DNA of 64,000 nt from Holothuria scabra. Lineage: Eukaryota; Echinodermata; Holothuroidea; Aspidochirotida; Holothuriidae. The notes under the pieces were generated by a model. It had not been told where the DNA came from, did no database searches, and was given only the letters and a program-made list of their open reading frames with translations. The translations under genes were made by a program, and so were the position numbers. The DNA lies in contig CM074181.1 of the NCBI GenBank assembly GCA_037179385.1, positions 48,442,394 to 48,506,393 of the forward strand. Direction: 5' to 3'. Shown here in pieces: positions 36,301 to 50,409 of this stretch. Position 1 is the first letter of the stretch. Each line of letters starts with the position of its first letter.

Positions 36301-36800
36301 ATGATGGCGTGTGCGTGTGTATGTATGTATGTGTGTGGGGGACCAAGTGTGTCTTTGTAACACTTTGTTTGTTAACACGGTATCTCAAGATAAGAATTTC
36401 TAACAATTTTCAAACTTCGTACGTAGATGCCTCATATTAAGAGAAAGAATGTTTTTGTTTTTGGTGGAGGTCAAAGGTCATCTAGGGTCAGCGGGGGTCA
36501 AAGTTTGAAAATTTTTTAATGCTATATTTCAAGATAGGGTACTTGAATAGATTTCATAGTTGGTATGTGGAGAGGTTATGGTTAGAAGATGTTCCCTATT
36601 ATTTTGGTAAAGGTCATAGGTCATCAAGGGTCACGAGGGGTCAAAGTCTGAAAATATTTTTAATATCTGTCTGTCTATCTATCCACTGTGTCAAATTATC
36701 TATCTACTGTATCTTTCTATATATGGCTTTTTATGAAGTTCAAAGATCATCTGAGGTCACTGGAGGTCGAAATGTGAATGAAAACCATCTGGGATAAAGT
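36301..36800 (+). repeat. Dispersed repeat with AGGTCAAAGGTCA (DR1) word
   Basis: After a TG/TATG microsatellite (about 36307-36340), AGGTCAAAGGTCA lies at 36468-36480. Further AGGTCA-like words lie near 36610 (AAAGGTCATAGGTCATCA) and 36745. This is the opposite orientation of the copies at 13200-13560 and 50410-50720. Confidence 0.55.
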
Positions 36801-36986
36801 ACATATTTTTGAACATGCTTATAAAATATTTGGGTGAGAAGATATGGCACGCAATGGCATTATTTAAAATGGGATACTTATGTGTCATCGAAACCTCAAT
36901 ACATTTTTGTATTCTGGTTTCGATGATACAGGAGACGTTCACTACGAGTTACTTAAAGCTGTTGACTCGAACTTGGACATGCCACT

Positions 36987-37265
36987 CCTCCTCATAAGCA
37001 GACACAAAACTTCTTAACGGTATGCTTTTATTTAGAATGCCGGATATCAGACGCAGTCAAATCTCACCCCAAACCACAAATGTTGTAGTAGTCCACAGAG
37101 ATCTTTTGTTGGTATAGCTCTTTGATTGACAGCAAGTTAAAAATGCAGTCATTTAGCTCATATTTCACAACATGGCCTGTACTGAGAGTACTTTGTTTTC
37201 ACAATGGGGTACTTTAAAGTCACCTTGAAACATCATACTCCCACCCTTCACTTGCCGTTTCAAGA
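36987..37265 (-). repeat. Dispersed repeat, copy 2 (inverted relative to 10917-11200)
   Basis: Reverse-complement match to 10917-11200 along its whole length, with an insertion of about 15 bases. Confidence 0.7.
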
Positions 37266-37826
37266 TAGTGAATAAAACATTTTCCCTTTTGAGAAATTCT
37301 GACACCTTGAATTTTGTACTTCATTTCTATATCCTGGGCATGATAGGATTCTCTTTCTTTTCCACGAACACTACTTTTGCTACTTTGAGGGCAAAATACG
37401 TTGTATGTACTTCTTTATTTTACGTCAGAACCCCCCCCCCCCTTTTTTTTAAAGTTATGTTTAAACTACAAAAACGGTAACGAACTTATATTCCATATAA
37501 TATGCCATAGACACAACCTGAGGAAGCTTCAGACTGTGCTAGCAACTTGCTTGATACTATTAGCTTCATGTCCATTGATTTATATGAACGACATAAGGAA
37601 AGTATAGAACCCTTCGACAAATACGTGAATACTTAAATAGACTGGATCTAACAGAACAAGAGTCCATGTGGCACTTTGGTTCCTAACTGGATGTTGTAAA
37701 AACTGTACAGCCAGTCTCCGAAATAGAGCTAAGTAAAAGCTGGTACTCGATGTTTGTAACATCCTCACAAGTGGTATTTTAGTACTAATATTAAATGAAA
37801 TCAATGGTTACATTTTTGTGGCCTTA

Positions 37827-38140
37827 AGGCCTGTATACTCGAGCAACATTTGTAAAACATTCTCAAAGCACTTCACCTGCGACAAACCCCAAACATGCAT
37901 GTTTTCTGTTTGTTGCACAGTGTAGATAGAGTGAAAAGAATTTGAAAACATTTTGAAAATGTTTTGAGAATGTTTTGAAAAGACTTGACAGGACATTTCC
38001 TTTGCAACATTTCAAAAACATTTTCAAAACATGCTGTTTGTCTACACTGTGCAACAACCCGAAAACAAGCACGCTTTTGGATATGTTGCCAGTAAATGGT
38101 TTGGAAAAGTTTTGGAAGTGTTACGAGTGCATACAGGCCT
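37827..38140. mobile_element. Harbinger/PIF-type MITE, TTA target duplication
   Basis: The left end AGGCCTGTATACTCG and right end CGAGTGCATACAGGCCT are inverted repeats flanked by TTA at 37824-37826 and 38141-38143. The 3-base TTA/TAA duplication is characteristic of Harbinger. The interior is also palindromic (TTGCACAGTGTAGA against TCTACACTGTGCAA). Frames read through here are artefacts of the element. Confidence 0.8.
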
Positions 38141-38149
38141 TTAGTTACA

Positions 38150-41100
38150 TTCAAGTTGTATAATGCTTGGTGATCCTTCCAAAACATTTCCTCAATTCCA
38201 TATCTATTTATGCTTGTAATCAAACTTAAAGACACTGTATCGTTACGCGAAACGGGGGCGGTACCACGTTTTTAAAATTGTTCTGTTCTCCTTCGCGCAT
38301 CAAAAACTGTTACAGCGCCATCACCCTCCTTGTCCGTGAAAAATGCTCCCACAATCGAGGGAAGTTGAAGCATGGAAGTACTAGTTGGTACTGATTCGTG
38401 CTGACGTCGACGTACATTTCTGCAATACATTTGCAAATACCATATACAACGGACAATCGTCGGCAGTAACAAGAAAAGTCGAAGAGGACAATTTTCCCCA
38501 AATTAACAAGACATTGACGGCCCGGCTTCCATGAAACGCTTTATAAACGTTATACGAGTAACTTGTGATGGTTAAAACTGCGAGAAGGTAAGGAAAATAG
38601 ATAAGAACAAATACGATGGCAATTAGTAGACATTGGCAGTAATTCTGCGAAAAATCCTTTGCCAGGCGATGTGTAGTATTACGCACGTGTATATGCCATA
38701 TAGAATTGAACAAGGGAGCAATTTTCCCAAGATTATGGACACAAATTGCCAAGGTCCGATACAATACAGCAAGAAACAAATTCAACTGCCATCACCTTGC
38801 ATGTGGATCCTTGTTATTTTAATGAGTGTATAATTATTGCTACAGTAGTTTCTACCAGGATACACCTTCAGATTAAGGCTGATACTTCTTGTACAGCTGT
38901 TAAAAGGGACAAAACGTTAGTCATTGCCAGTATGAAATAACTTCAAGCACACCACTCTTTGTCCTACAATTGAGTTACATAGTGTTTCAATAAAATATAT
39001 CCCACAATTAGAAAGACTCATGAGAGTTGACAGATTTTAGACTAAACTCTGATCACATACTGTATGATGGCCTAGCTAGCTCAAAAATTTGCTTTTCACC
39101 CCCTACATTAGGACAAAATAAAAAAAATTCACCCCAAGCAGTACCAATTCTCCTATCATTCTTCCTAAAGCCCCCCTCCCTACAATTGTGTGACATTCAT
39201 CCTTATCCAGTCACAATCTCAGTTTGTTGCTTCAGGGTGGGTATAGAAAAGCTCTTTGTGTATAGTCAAAACACTCTCAGTACAGTTCATGCTGCATAAC
39301 ATAAGCTTTGGTTATCTGCATTGTTTGAATTAACAGTCAATAAAAAAAACTTGGCCAATGGAGAGTTTCTTTACCCCCTACGAGAAGTGTAGTTTAGTGT
39401 GAGAGGATCGGCCCTTTAGGTTAAGATAGGTAAGATCTTTAGCTCCTCAAAAAGCAGACAAACTTTTGTTGCTAAGAGACTAACCCTGTCGAGTAGCTGT
39501 CATGTTTGATAAATTTGAACAATTGCAGTGCATGCAACTGCATGTTGAAATGAAAGGATATAGCTGCCTACTGCATCTTCTGAATTTGTCAATGACAGGG
39601 CAGTCACTTATTGCAAACTGGTTACTCTCTCATAACTAATCGACTTGGTGATGAGTGTCCATATTTTTTGAAACTGATTCCCTCCACGAGCTAGCGTATA
39701 TCATGATCTTCATATGCTAACAATTTGGCATTTTAATTAACATCATATGAATTGAGGCCTAGGTGTCATTCATATGTAACAGCTCAGTAGCCTCGATATG
39801 CCTGTCACAAGAATCTCCAACATGGCTATATGTACACATTATGAAGTAAATTAAAATATCATACCAGAGTAAACTAACCTTCAAGTGTGCAACATTTTCC
39901 TTAAACAGTCTACTGAAACTAAAAGGTTGTTACTATACATGTGACATAACTTATTTATATTTTGCTCTTCTTTGTATCCTTGAAGGCACTAGCACTACAG
40001 GAACTTTATCAACTTTTCTGGAAAAAGAATCACCTACAATACCTACTACATGGCAGAACTCATGCATGGGAAGCTACCATTGTCTTCTTGTTAGGCTGGA
40101 AGGAAAATGTCTTCTCTTTAAAGAAGAAAGTGCAGGCCAGGTCTGTATGGTGGCTTTGAGAACTAATGTACATCTCCACTGCAAGCTGATTGCCAAGAGA
40201 ATTCAACTATTGAAACTTGCTTCGCATGACATACTTAATGCAATATTCTGAGACTGGGGAGGACGGCCGGTGTCATCATGTCAGGATACAGCGACAGGAG
40301 TGCAAGTATAGGGGTGGGTGCACCTAGAGGTACATTGAGATGGGAATTGCATATCATGATATCAGTGACGAAAAATGTACTTGTAGACCTAAACTATATC
40401 TTGCATGATATATCATGAAAGTTGCATGTAAGCCTCGAATTCCTACATTTTAAAAAAAACTTCATTTACAAAGATGGCAGTAGTTTTCACATCACTTGAA
40501 ATGTAACCCTTTTTTAGAAAAACACAAGTTTTTGTACCATTTTTGAAGTGAATTCATAACTGCATGCAAAATAGAAGAGTTATGCTTTGTTTGTGAATTA
40601 ATCATAGTGTCTCTTATTATAAAAACAATAAGAGCTTTCCAGCTGTCATGCTTGTTGATCAAGAAATGTATTATGGCATGTTGATGGGAAATTTTAAGTG
40701 TAAATCAATAAAGTGAAAAAGCTGGTACAAGATTCCAGTAAGAATATGGTACTCTACCGGATTTTCATCTTTTCTTTTATGTAATATTTCTGTCAATTGA
40801 CTTTTTAGGAATTCCGGTAATTAAAATTTTGGAAAAAAACATTTAATATTACAATGAGGTATGAGTGAATTACATGTTTCCTATACCTTTATGTTTGCCT
40901 TGAAGACTAGTTGGGTCTCTCTGTTCACTTACAGAGGTAGATGAGAAAAATGATGGGGTATATACAGGATGTAGAAGAATCTATTTCCGGTGGTTTTGAG
41001 CAGCTATGGTAGTGTTATAAATTGAATTATCTGGAGCAAGGACCTGTAGCACAGATGTATACCTAACGTTTCTTTTGAATGAGAATGTCTGTTAATGACA

Positions 41101-44100
41101 ATTGCAGTTTTGATAATTTTGAGTTTGCAATTAATGAGCCGTTCCTTCTCATATATAGAATCAAGCATTCTGGGCCAAAATGACGGTAGAGGGGGAGAAA
41201 GGAAGAGGTGGTACTTACCCTGCACACTGTCCTGCAGTTTGAAAGGCTGACAAGAACTAGTCCACCATCCTTTTGTAGTTTACAAATCCATCCGTAAAAA
41301 ATGTATTGTCAAACTTTCAATATATCACATTCTGCTTTTTTCTGAAGAGCGGCAAGTTTTACATAGTTTTCAGACTTCAAAAAGGATCACAATGAAGCCC
41401 TTTTTTTTAAAAGATGTACATGTGTTCTACACACTCTAGTACCTTCTCCAATTTAATCAAGAACACCAGCCTAGTGCACCTCTGCAGTAGAACTTCAGGA
41501 AAGCTGAACTGAGTTTCGAAAATCTACAATAACACACAACTTCATTCTTATTGGGGACTTCTGGGGAGCAGTAGGGTGGACCTGGGTGGATGCTCAGGGC
41601 CCATGAAGAATTCAAACACATACCTCAGAGCTTGTGTGTGCAAGGTTTCATTTCTATCCCATGCCTCCCACCCCCACCCATGAATATTGGAGATAAAGGC
41701 TTTTAGAAAAATAAATTTGGGCATCCCCTTGCGGTCTAGCTTCCCCATGCATGCATCTTGAAGGCCTTGTTATGCCATTGATTGAGTACACAACTAGCAG
41801 TACCCCAAAAAACATTGATAAGAGTGGAGTTATTGTTTCAGTTCATATCAAAATTTAACAAATTGGTACTGATCTTCATGTATAAAGTGCTATATATTCC
41901 TAACTATCTTCATGGATATGCTACATTCCCTTCAAGTATAGGGGTGCTGTTTGCAAGCAAGTGCACATACTGTGTGCATGCAATTTGCACAAATAAATTT
42001 TCTCCTTCTTATAGCAACAACTTAATTCTGCATCATAGCAAAATCAGTCTACGTCTAAATGTAGAAGTCCCTCCATAATTAATGGCAAACAATGATGGAC
42101 ACTAGGACATATATGAGACCCATCGAAGCAGTACCACAGTCTCCAATTAAAGAGGCATCATGCACCAGCATGCACCTTTACCAGGCTGGTTTCTAAATGG
42201 CACTCAGGTGGGGACACATACCCTGTAAAGTACTGCACAATATCACAAATAAACCAGCTTGTGTTTGGTGTAGGATTAAACCAAATTAGTGGAAAAGAGC
42301 TTATAAAAGAGTTCTCATGGAATGCTCAATGCTAGAATTAAATGTAATCAAAATTTTTATTCAAGTCATATTTGGTCCTTGGGATGTTGGAATGAATGTG
42401 GCAACACCGACCCAAAGCACGTCATGACTGAACCTGAAGGAAGTACTGATCAAGGAGTGATGTCAATGTTTCAGCACAGATGGACAATTGCTTACAGTAG
42501 TAAATCCTGATTTTACAATTGCTCTTATTCAAAATGAAACACAGGGATTTGGTTTATCCCATTAATAGAAAATGTCAAGATTGAAAAATTTCTGTACAAC
42601 ACTAACCATGGCGAGGGCTCCAAACATGATGATAGCTAGGAAATGTGTATAATCAGCACAAGTAAAATTTACACTGGAAATTAAATGTTCGTCTGAAAAA
42701 AAAAAAAATTCGTCAAGATTTTCAACAATTCTTGGCAAGGAGCTTCCCATTTTGCTGGTTTTTTCACCTTTGCTAATGGCATATTCAAATTAAAGAAAAG
42801 AAATATTTTGATCATTTGTTAAAAAAGTTTTAGAAAACACATTTGATCAGTGCAAGTGTAAAATATGTAAAACAAGCTTGCCCAAGTTCACAAAAATTTA
42901 ATTAAAAATCTGATAACTTTACTTACATTTATTTTGAGCATCTGAAGAACTGAGTTAAGAATTTTATGCGCAACATTCTACTTCACCATATTGAACGTAA
43001 TTTTATTTGAAGCATTCTTTTATAGGATATCTTTTAAATGAGCATTAAGGTCTTCTCCAAGAGGTAGACATCCAAATGCTGTGAAAAACGGCAAAATACC
43101 GTTTAATACAAACTAAGCTCCTGTATTAATTTTCCAACCCAAAGTAGTTTCAAAGTATACAAGATATAACTCACAAAACTCTTATGTGGAGGCTTCTGTG
43201 TTCTGCAGGTAGCCAGGTTGAAAGGCAAAGCTGCACTGAAGCTTTGAACAACAACAAGTAGAGCAAGAAGACTTGCCAAATACTTAAGTTATTCGAGCGT
43301 GAGGAGAGGAACGCCAAATACGTCCTCACCTCACGAGATCAAGATGTGCACTGAAGCTAGTCAATTGTGCAATCTCATGTAATTCCGAAGTGGAGTGTGA
43401 AGATGAGGTAGAATATTCAAGCTATGCCAAGTCCTCTCTCTACTTTATACATCCTCCCGAACTGTTTAATTCTAGCCACCCACAGCTGTTTAAAACTTTT
43501 CATCCCGCAAACACATTTCTGGTCTACTGTTTGAAGGGTATATCATCATAGTGAGCACACAAAACCCCGCTGAATCAGATTGCACTCTCTGTTGGAATAT
43601 GATCAGCCACTCTGCATTCTTGAATTTGATATCACAGATCAGGATGATGCATGGGTATTTGTTACATAGTACAGTTACTACAAATAAATAAACTATAATT
43701 ATCAATCTGAATGTCCTGAACACTTCCTTTGGCATACCGATGTCTCTTTTAAACAAATGACTTAAACGCCTTTTGAAGGGTTCCTGCCATCATTGAAAAC
43801 CTGAAAAGTCCTGAAATTTGGAAAACAAACTAAAGTGCCTGGTAAAGTTTTCCAATTCAAGTAATTGTATTAACTAAGTCATTGAAATTCATGGAAATTT
43901 TCACAAATTTTCAAAAAATTTTCACAATTTGATTACAGTGCCCCCCCCCCAAAAAAAAAAACGTCTTTTAATATTCGTTTAGTACTTGGTCCTGGAAAGG
44001 TGAAAATTTAGTTTCCAGAAATGTGGGAACCCTGCTTCAACTTACGCTTCATTTGAAGCTTGCAAAGACGCATGCTCCACTGAGTGCACCAAAAATTGTT

Positions 44101-45560
44101 CCTATATTCTTGTTGTCTTTATTGTCCATGATATGATAGTCCCATTAGTTCTTTCATGCTGTTTAGTAACTGGAATAAAATTCAGACCTAAAATTTCAGG
44201 TATAGCTGATGTTATAACATATGAATGAAAGGCCTCAATACAGTTACAAGCTGGTTGGCAATACTGTTCAGTAATCACACCATCTTCCTATTCACAAAAC
44301 TTCTTACACAAAACACATTTGGCTAATAACAATTGCTTTTGTGATGTAAACCATAAAAATGGCAAACAAGGCAAGCAATCTTTCCAGTATTGATGTGGTT
44401 TTCTGGGTTCTGCCAGGATACTCAAAATCATACATAAATCCATCCTGGTTGGGAAGCATCAACCAGGTGCCTTTTACAACTCAACTGTAGCTGAGATTTT
44501 GAATCTTCAGAATCTTCAGTCCAGTTGACCGTGACACTGTACATGACTAGCATATGCAAAGGTGAATTTGACAACTTTGGGTGGATCCTTAGGCTGGTCC
44601 TCCTGTGCTAAAAAAAAAAAAACAGAATAATATATGAAATGCCCACAGAAATATTTCCTTGCTCAGTTGAAATTTTTCTGGATTGCTTAATAATCTGCAT
44701 TGGTACTTCTCCAAATTAAATGTAATAAGCGGGCTCAGGTGGAACTAGAAATGTATGAAAAACACTTATATTTTTTTCTTTATTCTCCTTGTCACAAATT
44801 CCAAAAGGATGAAATTGTTCTCATATCTCTTACTTTCTTGAAGAGAGAGCTATTCATAAAAGATTTCTTTCAAACTTGTGGTGCCAAAACTTGCTTAACT
44901 GACAAAGCCAGAGCTTCAGATGTGAGGTTGGTATTATTGTCAGTAGGTCTTGGAACTGGGGATGGGCATACTACCATTCCGGAAATATTTTGAACAGAAT
45001 CAAGATGAAAATGAAAATTCAAAAGATGTAACAAAAACTTGACATTTTTCCATCAGGTACAAGGTTTCTCTTTTCAACGAAACTTAAGCCAATGCACAGT
45101 GAATATCTAGACAGTCTACTTTCATGTATAGACTTGACTGCTCCCTCCCACATTATATTGTCTGCCTCTGCCTCATCAGTTTCATTTTCATTTTGGCAAT
45201 CCAGGAAATCTTCAACTGAAGTATTGACAAAATGCAGTACGTTGTACTGCACTTACACCTATACTTCAAGTCACCTCTTGTCCAACCAGTCAACAATAAT
45301 GGAGCAATTAGCAAAGTTTGGAAACTACATTTTATCCTATATCATATTTTGAAGATAAATGAATGAAGAAAAAAACTAACAAACTTACAAATGGCAAAAA
45401 AATTTGCAACTTGTGTATTTAAGGTATTTTTTATCCATGGATATGTTCATGCCAAATGCAAATGGTGAATGTTCCTACCATGCAGTTTTATGATAGTGTT
45501 TCAATCTAGGGAAATCTCAGATCCTCCTTTCTGCCCTTTGATATCAAAGCATGATTAATG
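38150..45560. other. Intergenic, little recognisable
   Basis: Unassigned short frames only. A weak third relative of the 10917 repeat lies near 39262-39420 (ACTCTCAGTACAG, GTCAATA). No gene, RNA gene or bounded element supported. Confidence 0.4.
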
Positions 45561-45569
45561 AAAAGCTTA

Positions 45570-45812
45570 AAGGGCAAGAGCAGTTTCCCCAACTTGAAGT
45601 ATTGTAGTACACCGTCCCTGTTTCATGATTGGCTCTTCACGGTCATGTGCCATTTTGGGGGGAGTCACTGCTTGGTTTTCCTAGAATATGTAATATTGAA
45701 GTCCTAAAAAAATAAAGATTATTTTTAAAAATTAAGAGAAGTGAAAAGAAAATTGTGAGCTTTAGCCTTTGCTTCAAAATACAGTAAGTTTGGGATGAGT
45801 GTTTTTGCCTTT
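45570..45812. mobile_element. MITE family 1 copy
   Basis: The left end AAGGGCAAGAGCAGT after TA, and the right end GTTTTTGCCTT, with internal words CATGATTGGCT and TTTGCTTCAAAATA shared with 20143-20398. Confidence 0.7.
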
Positions 45813-45819
45813 CAATGTG

Positions 45820-47175
45820 GAAAAATGACAACAGCAGTCATGCACCTTGGAGTAGTACGGTTAAAATGGGAAGACCCAGTGATTGCAGATCTGCCAGGAC
45901 TGAGCCTATACACCGCATTAAAAAATTACAAAACAAATTCTGTTTAACAAAGGATTTTTTTCTTTCCTGGTCAGCTTTTTGATGTTAACATCTGACATTT
46001 CAAAAGCACGTTGGAAAGCACGTATATATGTTTTGCAAGCGTGTGACTGCATTTGAAAACGGTCAATCAGTTAGCACTAGAAAAAAACTTGCATTTTCAG
46101 AGTAAACACCCAAAGAAACAGATTGGGTATTGGAATAATACAAAAACATAGGACTTCTGACTTCATAAATCCATTTTGAAATGATTGGAGTATCCTAGCT
46201 AGGTTAAAAAATAAAAGGAAATATAACTACTGTGAGTAGAAGAGAGATGCATATATCTGACAATCAAGCTACGGTACTGTACTCCAGAAGAAATGCTTAC
46301 TGTCATGAAAATAGTCAAAGCTTCAGAACTTTATGAAGTATTACAGTAAATACAGCTCCCTCCTCCCACACTTTGACAAAGACATCACACTTCCACTGCA
46401 GAAAGACAAGGGAAGACTGGCATCCAATACCCCCATCCCTTTGTTTAGGTAGATGATAAAACAATTCCATGCTAAAATCTTGAATGACTCTTTGTGTTTT
46501 GGCAATTTATTTTGCCATAAGTGTTCAGTAAAACCAGGAGTGCCAGAGAGGTGCTAAGGGAAGCAAGGTGGGACAGGGGATTCATCTCCCAGTTATGATG
46601 GATGGTCCCCACTGTATAAAGGAAACATTTTCAATTCTTTTCAAAGGAGCATACATGGGTATGTTATTTATTGTTCAGAAAGTGACAAGTAACCCCAATG
46701 GTGTACTTCCTTCTAATTCTTGAAGGAAATGCAATTGTCCTTTAATAAAAACCACAAAACTTGAAATTTTATTTTCAAATCCAAATCAACATTGAATTTA
46801 AAATCCAAATTTTCAATTTTTCTTTTATAACATTTTATTCAAAATAATTCCCGGACCAATCTGTGGGTTTGACCATAGATTTGGGTTGCTAGTGCCACTT
46901 ATGAAGGATTTCATCATTCCCTTGGAAAGAGACTGCATGGCATCATGCAGGAAGTTGTGACTTCTTACAGCATGTACTTCAATGCTATAATCATGGGTGA
47001 AAAGAGCTTGTGAAGCTGAGAAGCTCCTTCCCAGTAAATTTGGACATCTGGAGGGAAATTTCCCTTTTCTGTACATGAAATCGAAGGGAGAATTGTGGGA
47101 AGTTTTACTCTCTTCCTGGGAAATAATGCAACTCCGTTCCTGGGAAATAAACATTTTTTCCAGCCCTGGCTGTAA
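45820..47175. other. Intergenic, no recognisable feature
   Basis: No domain or bounded repeat seen. A 109-codon minus-strand frame at 46825-47154 is unassigned. Confidence 0.4.
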
Positions 47176-47179
47176 TACA

Positions 47180-47360
47180 TGTTGTAGTTAGTTAGATGGA
47201 GTTTTACCGCCCAGTTTTCAACCTATTGGTTCAAGTCAAACTGGCCATGGCCTTTTTGCCAGTTGTGGCAGAGTCTTTGGTATGACTCGACCTGGGAAGT
47301 GAGCCCGGGGCCTTGTGCATGAGAGGTGGATGCTCTACCGTTTGACCAAACACATCGTCT
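47180..47360 (-). repeat. tRNA-derived SINE
   Basis: Read on the minus strand, it has an A-box-like TGGTCAAACGGTAGAGCA, then a B-box-like CCGGGCTCACTTCCC. A shared body follows (GTCGAGTCATACCAAAGACT) with a tail ending ATCTAACTAACTAC. The body and tail recur at 52514-52725, and the tail at 5285-5372. Confidence 0.55.
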
Positions 47361-47814
47361 GTGTAATACATGTTGTATAAGGGAATCGTGCATAGAATAT
47401 TTATGATGTTCGTCTGAACTCAATGAAAGTGCAGCTAGTCTTGGCTAATAACTATTGGTTTAAAGTTGAACAGCCATTTGCAATCCTCCCTGTGTTTGGC
47501 TTCCATAATTACCTGTAGTTGCAGCTGATGTGGGACAAACTGGCTCTAAAATACTGTCATAGTGGCCCTTGACAGGAGTAAATGTCAATGCTGCAATTCA
47601 ATGGAACATCATATTTACAGCTGGTGATGCAAGTTTGCAGCACAGGATGAACTGTATGGATGATGTTCAATTATTAAAACCACACCTCTTATACTGTTAA
47701 CTTGATAATAGGGCAAGGCTTGTTTTCAAGGAGCTAGTATCTCACAGTTTTCTTCTCATTCCATAATATTGGATACTCAGGCAAACCAAGCAGTTAAGTA
47801 AATTTCACATTTAA

Positions 47815-48180
47815 GAAAAGAATATTGTCACCTGACTCTATAACCAATCATGAAACAGGGCATTCTAACTACTGTACACTACTGTACTTTAAACTGGGGT
47901 GACTGTTCTTGGCCCATCCGTGTTTGTCAGGTGTTCCCACGTGGGGCCCAACTGGGCCAGCCTTTCCCAGCTGAAGCTCAGCTGAAGCCCAGGTGTACTG
48001 CGCTTCAATAACTGAAGCCTAGCTTGGCTTCAGCTGGGAAAGGCTAGCCCAGTTGGGCCCCAAGTGGGAACACCTGACAAACACGGATGGGCCCCAGGTG
48101 GGGTCCAGCAAGTAGCCCAGCTGAAACCCAGCTGGGTTACTTGCTGGGCTACTTCCTGGGGCCCAGCTGGGCATGTTGGC
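47815..48180. repeat. MITE half copy followed by a large CAGCTG-rich palindrome
   Basis: 47815-47912 matches one end of MITE family 1. From 47911 to 48093 two arms of about 65-70 bases (starting GGCCCATCCGTGTTTGTCAG and ending with its complement) flank a loop of about 45 bases. A second near-palindrome at 48105-48147 is built on AGCAAGTAGCCCAGCTG. CAGCTG occurs repeatedly. Confidence 0.7.
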
Positions 48181-48189
48181 TGGTTAAAA

Positions 48190-50400
48190 CTACAGCACAT
48201 TTAACATACGGAAACCAAACCCAGTAAAAGCATTTATATGTCATTCCTGCCTAGATCTTGGGGTAAACAACTTTTTATACTGTATGTACAGGTACAGCTA
48301 CACTATGCTTAGCCTACCTTACAAGTACCCTTCATAGCCCAGGCCTTGATTTATACAAAAAAATAGTGTTGTCTGGCTGGGGCAACCATTTCACTCATTT
48401 TAGTTGTCCAGAAGGAAATTTGGTTGTCCAACATATTTTTCACACAATTACAAAACAAAGGGCTAATTATGTTCATGTATTATTGGTCTTGAAGAATAAA
48501 AAGATGATGATGTTTGATAGACAGGAATTACACTGCAAGTCTGAAATATGGTTATGAAACTATTATGGAAAAAGTTGAAAGACTTTATCAATAAGCAGTA
48601 TACTTTTTCAGTCCCAGAGGAAAATGGTTGTCCATGAGACAAACAAGCAACCCTTAATTTGTTGGTTGTTCGTATGGAATTTTTGTTGTCCCAGATATTC
48701 AGACAACCATGAAAATCGATTCCTGTAGCCAAACTGGTTATACTGGTAGTAGGCCAACAGTACTTTGGCATGAACTGAATTTAGAATGCAGATTTCTTAT
48801 TTCCTCTGTGAGGAGGGGGGCTGTGGGGTGGTGGTGATTGAGGGGAAAGAGATCAGCATCAGTTTTCAATTGCATACAGGTACAACCAATTGTTGAATAT
48901 GTTGGTAATTATTCCTTAATAATTTTTACAAAGTATGAGGGTGAATTGGATGTAACATTTCAAATGTCATTAACTGTGTATTTTAAAACTTTGGCTTGAT
49001 CGAGTACATAGTCTGTACTGTGCAGGATTAAACAGTGTGCACAGAGAGCAAGCTTAGACTTGAATATCTTGACAATACGTAAGCCCTGACCCAGGAGGGG
49101 GCATTGATCCTGCCCACCTGGTTGCACCAGATACTCTTCATTTATATTACAAATCCGACATGCTCAGGCTTACAGAGCTGTTTTTTTCATCAAGTCTCTT
49201 TGGCAAATTACTGATCCAGCAAAGCTGAGCACTTACTCATTGCCAAGTGGACTGTAGGCTAATGAAACTGCTAGGATTATCTAATTGATAGCATATTGAA
49301 GGCCTATGCTTGATAAGAAAGTTTTGTGGAGACAATATTGGGGAAAGTGCAAACTCCGTACCAGGCCCTCTGAGAGATTATAAGTGTAAACTCAGATGGG
49401 ACATGTATATGAGCAAACCGAGGACATAGTCAGATTTTTCAAGAGTAGTGCGGCTTAATCTGGGGTCAGTTGCGAATTTGGTGAATTGGTAATGGTGCTG
49501 ATCACTTCTGCTGAAACCTGTGCTAGCTCGTCATATTCGTAAGTTTTACTAGGCAGCGAGCTACTAATATAATTGTGTCCTAACGTTAGGACTATGCATG
49601 TACATATGCTAAACACGCGTGTGGGATTGGTGTGTGGATCACTAACGAGACGGGAATCCTGTTTACTTTTTACCATCTGTAACTGAGCAAACACATTTCA
49701 CTTACCTTTGGGCATGATCTGTGAGAAGATGTTTCGCAAAATCGTCGTTATAAACAGGAAACTTGCCATTCCCAATCAATCAACCTGCTTTTTCTGCGGC
49801 GATCTAAGTTAGGTAGGGCCTATTCCGCGTGAGAATGGGAAAGGGAACTCCGACTTTCGTTTGCTAGGCCTACTGTATTTTTCTCGTTTGGGTTACATCC
49901 GGGATTTTGGGTGGGATAACAATTTTTCCAAATGTCGCCCCCGTTTCGCGCCACGATACTGTGTCTTTAATATGATCACCAACAAGCAAACACAATGTGG
50001 TCAAAGAGAGAAAAACAGCCCTTGTATTTCTCTTATATGTTATTTTATTTATGATCTCAAATAAGATTTGCTATTTCTCTAAAACAATCTACCATTTGTC
50101 CTGTTTGCTATCTCTTCACAGGAAACATGGTTTATTGAGCAGTTAAACAGAAAGAAAGTGATTAATGGGGTGTGATTATAGAATGAGGATTAGTTTACCC
50201 CACAGAGCACAGCAGAATTAAAGAGAAATACTGTATAATCCATGCATTGCTTCCACTGGCAGAGAGACCAGTTTTGTGCAATGTGACCTGTGCTCATTGA
50301 AATCAACAGATTTCATTTATTGTGCTCTTACAGCCTTGAGTGATCCAAAATCTGTGTACAACCCAAAGGAATCATCTATTGAAACTATTTTTATCTAGCT
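48190..50400. other. Intergenic, no recognisable feature
   Basis: Short unassigned frames only. Confidence 0.4.
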
Positions 50401-50409
50401 TACAATAAA

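Noticed and set aside
37863..38235. Overlapping minus-strand frames up to 120 codons
   Set aside because: They lie in the palindromic Harbinger-type MITE and show no domain.
41782..42078. 98-codon frame with a YKVLY word reminiscent of LINE reverse transcriptase C-termini
   Set aside because: Only a few residues match and no other LINE motif is nearby.
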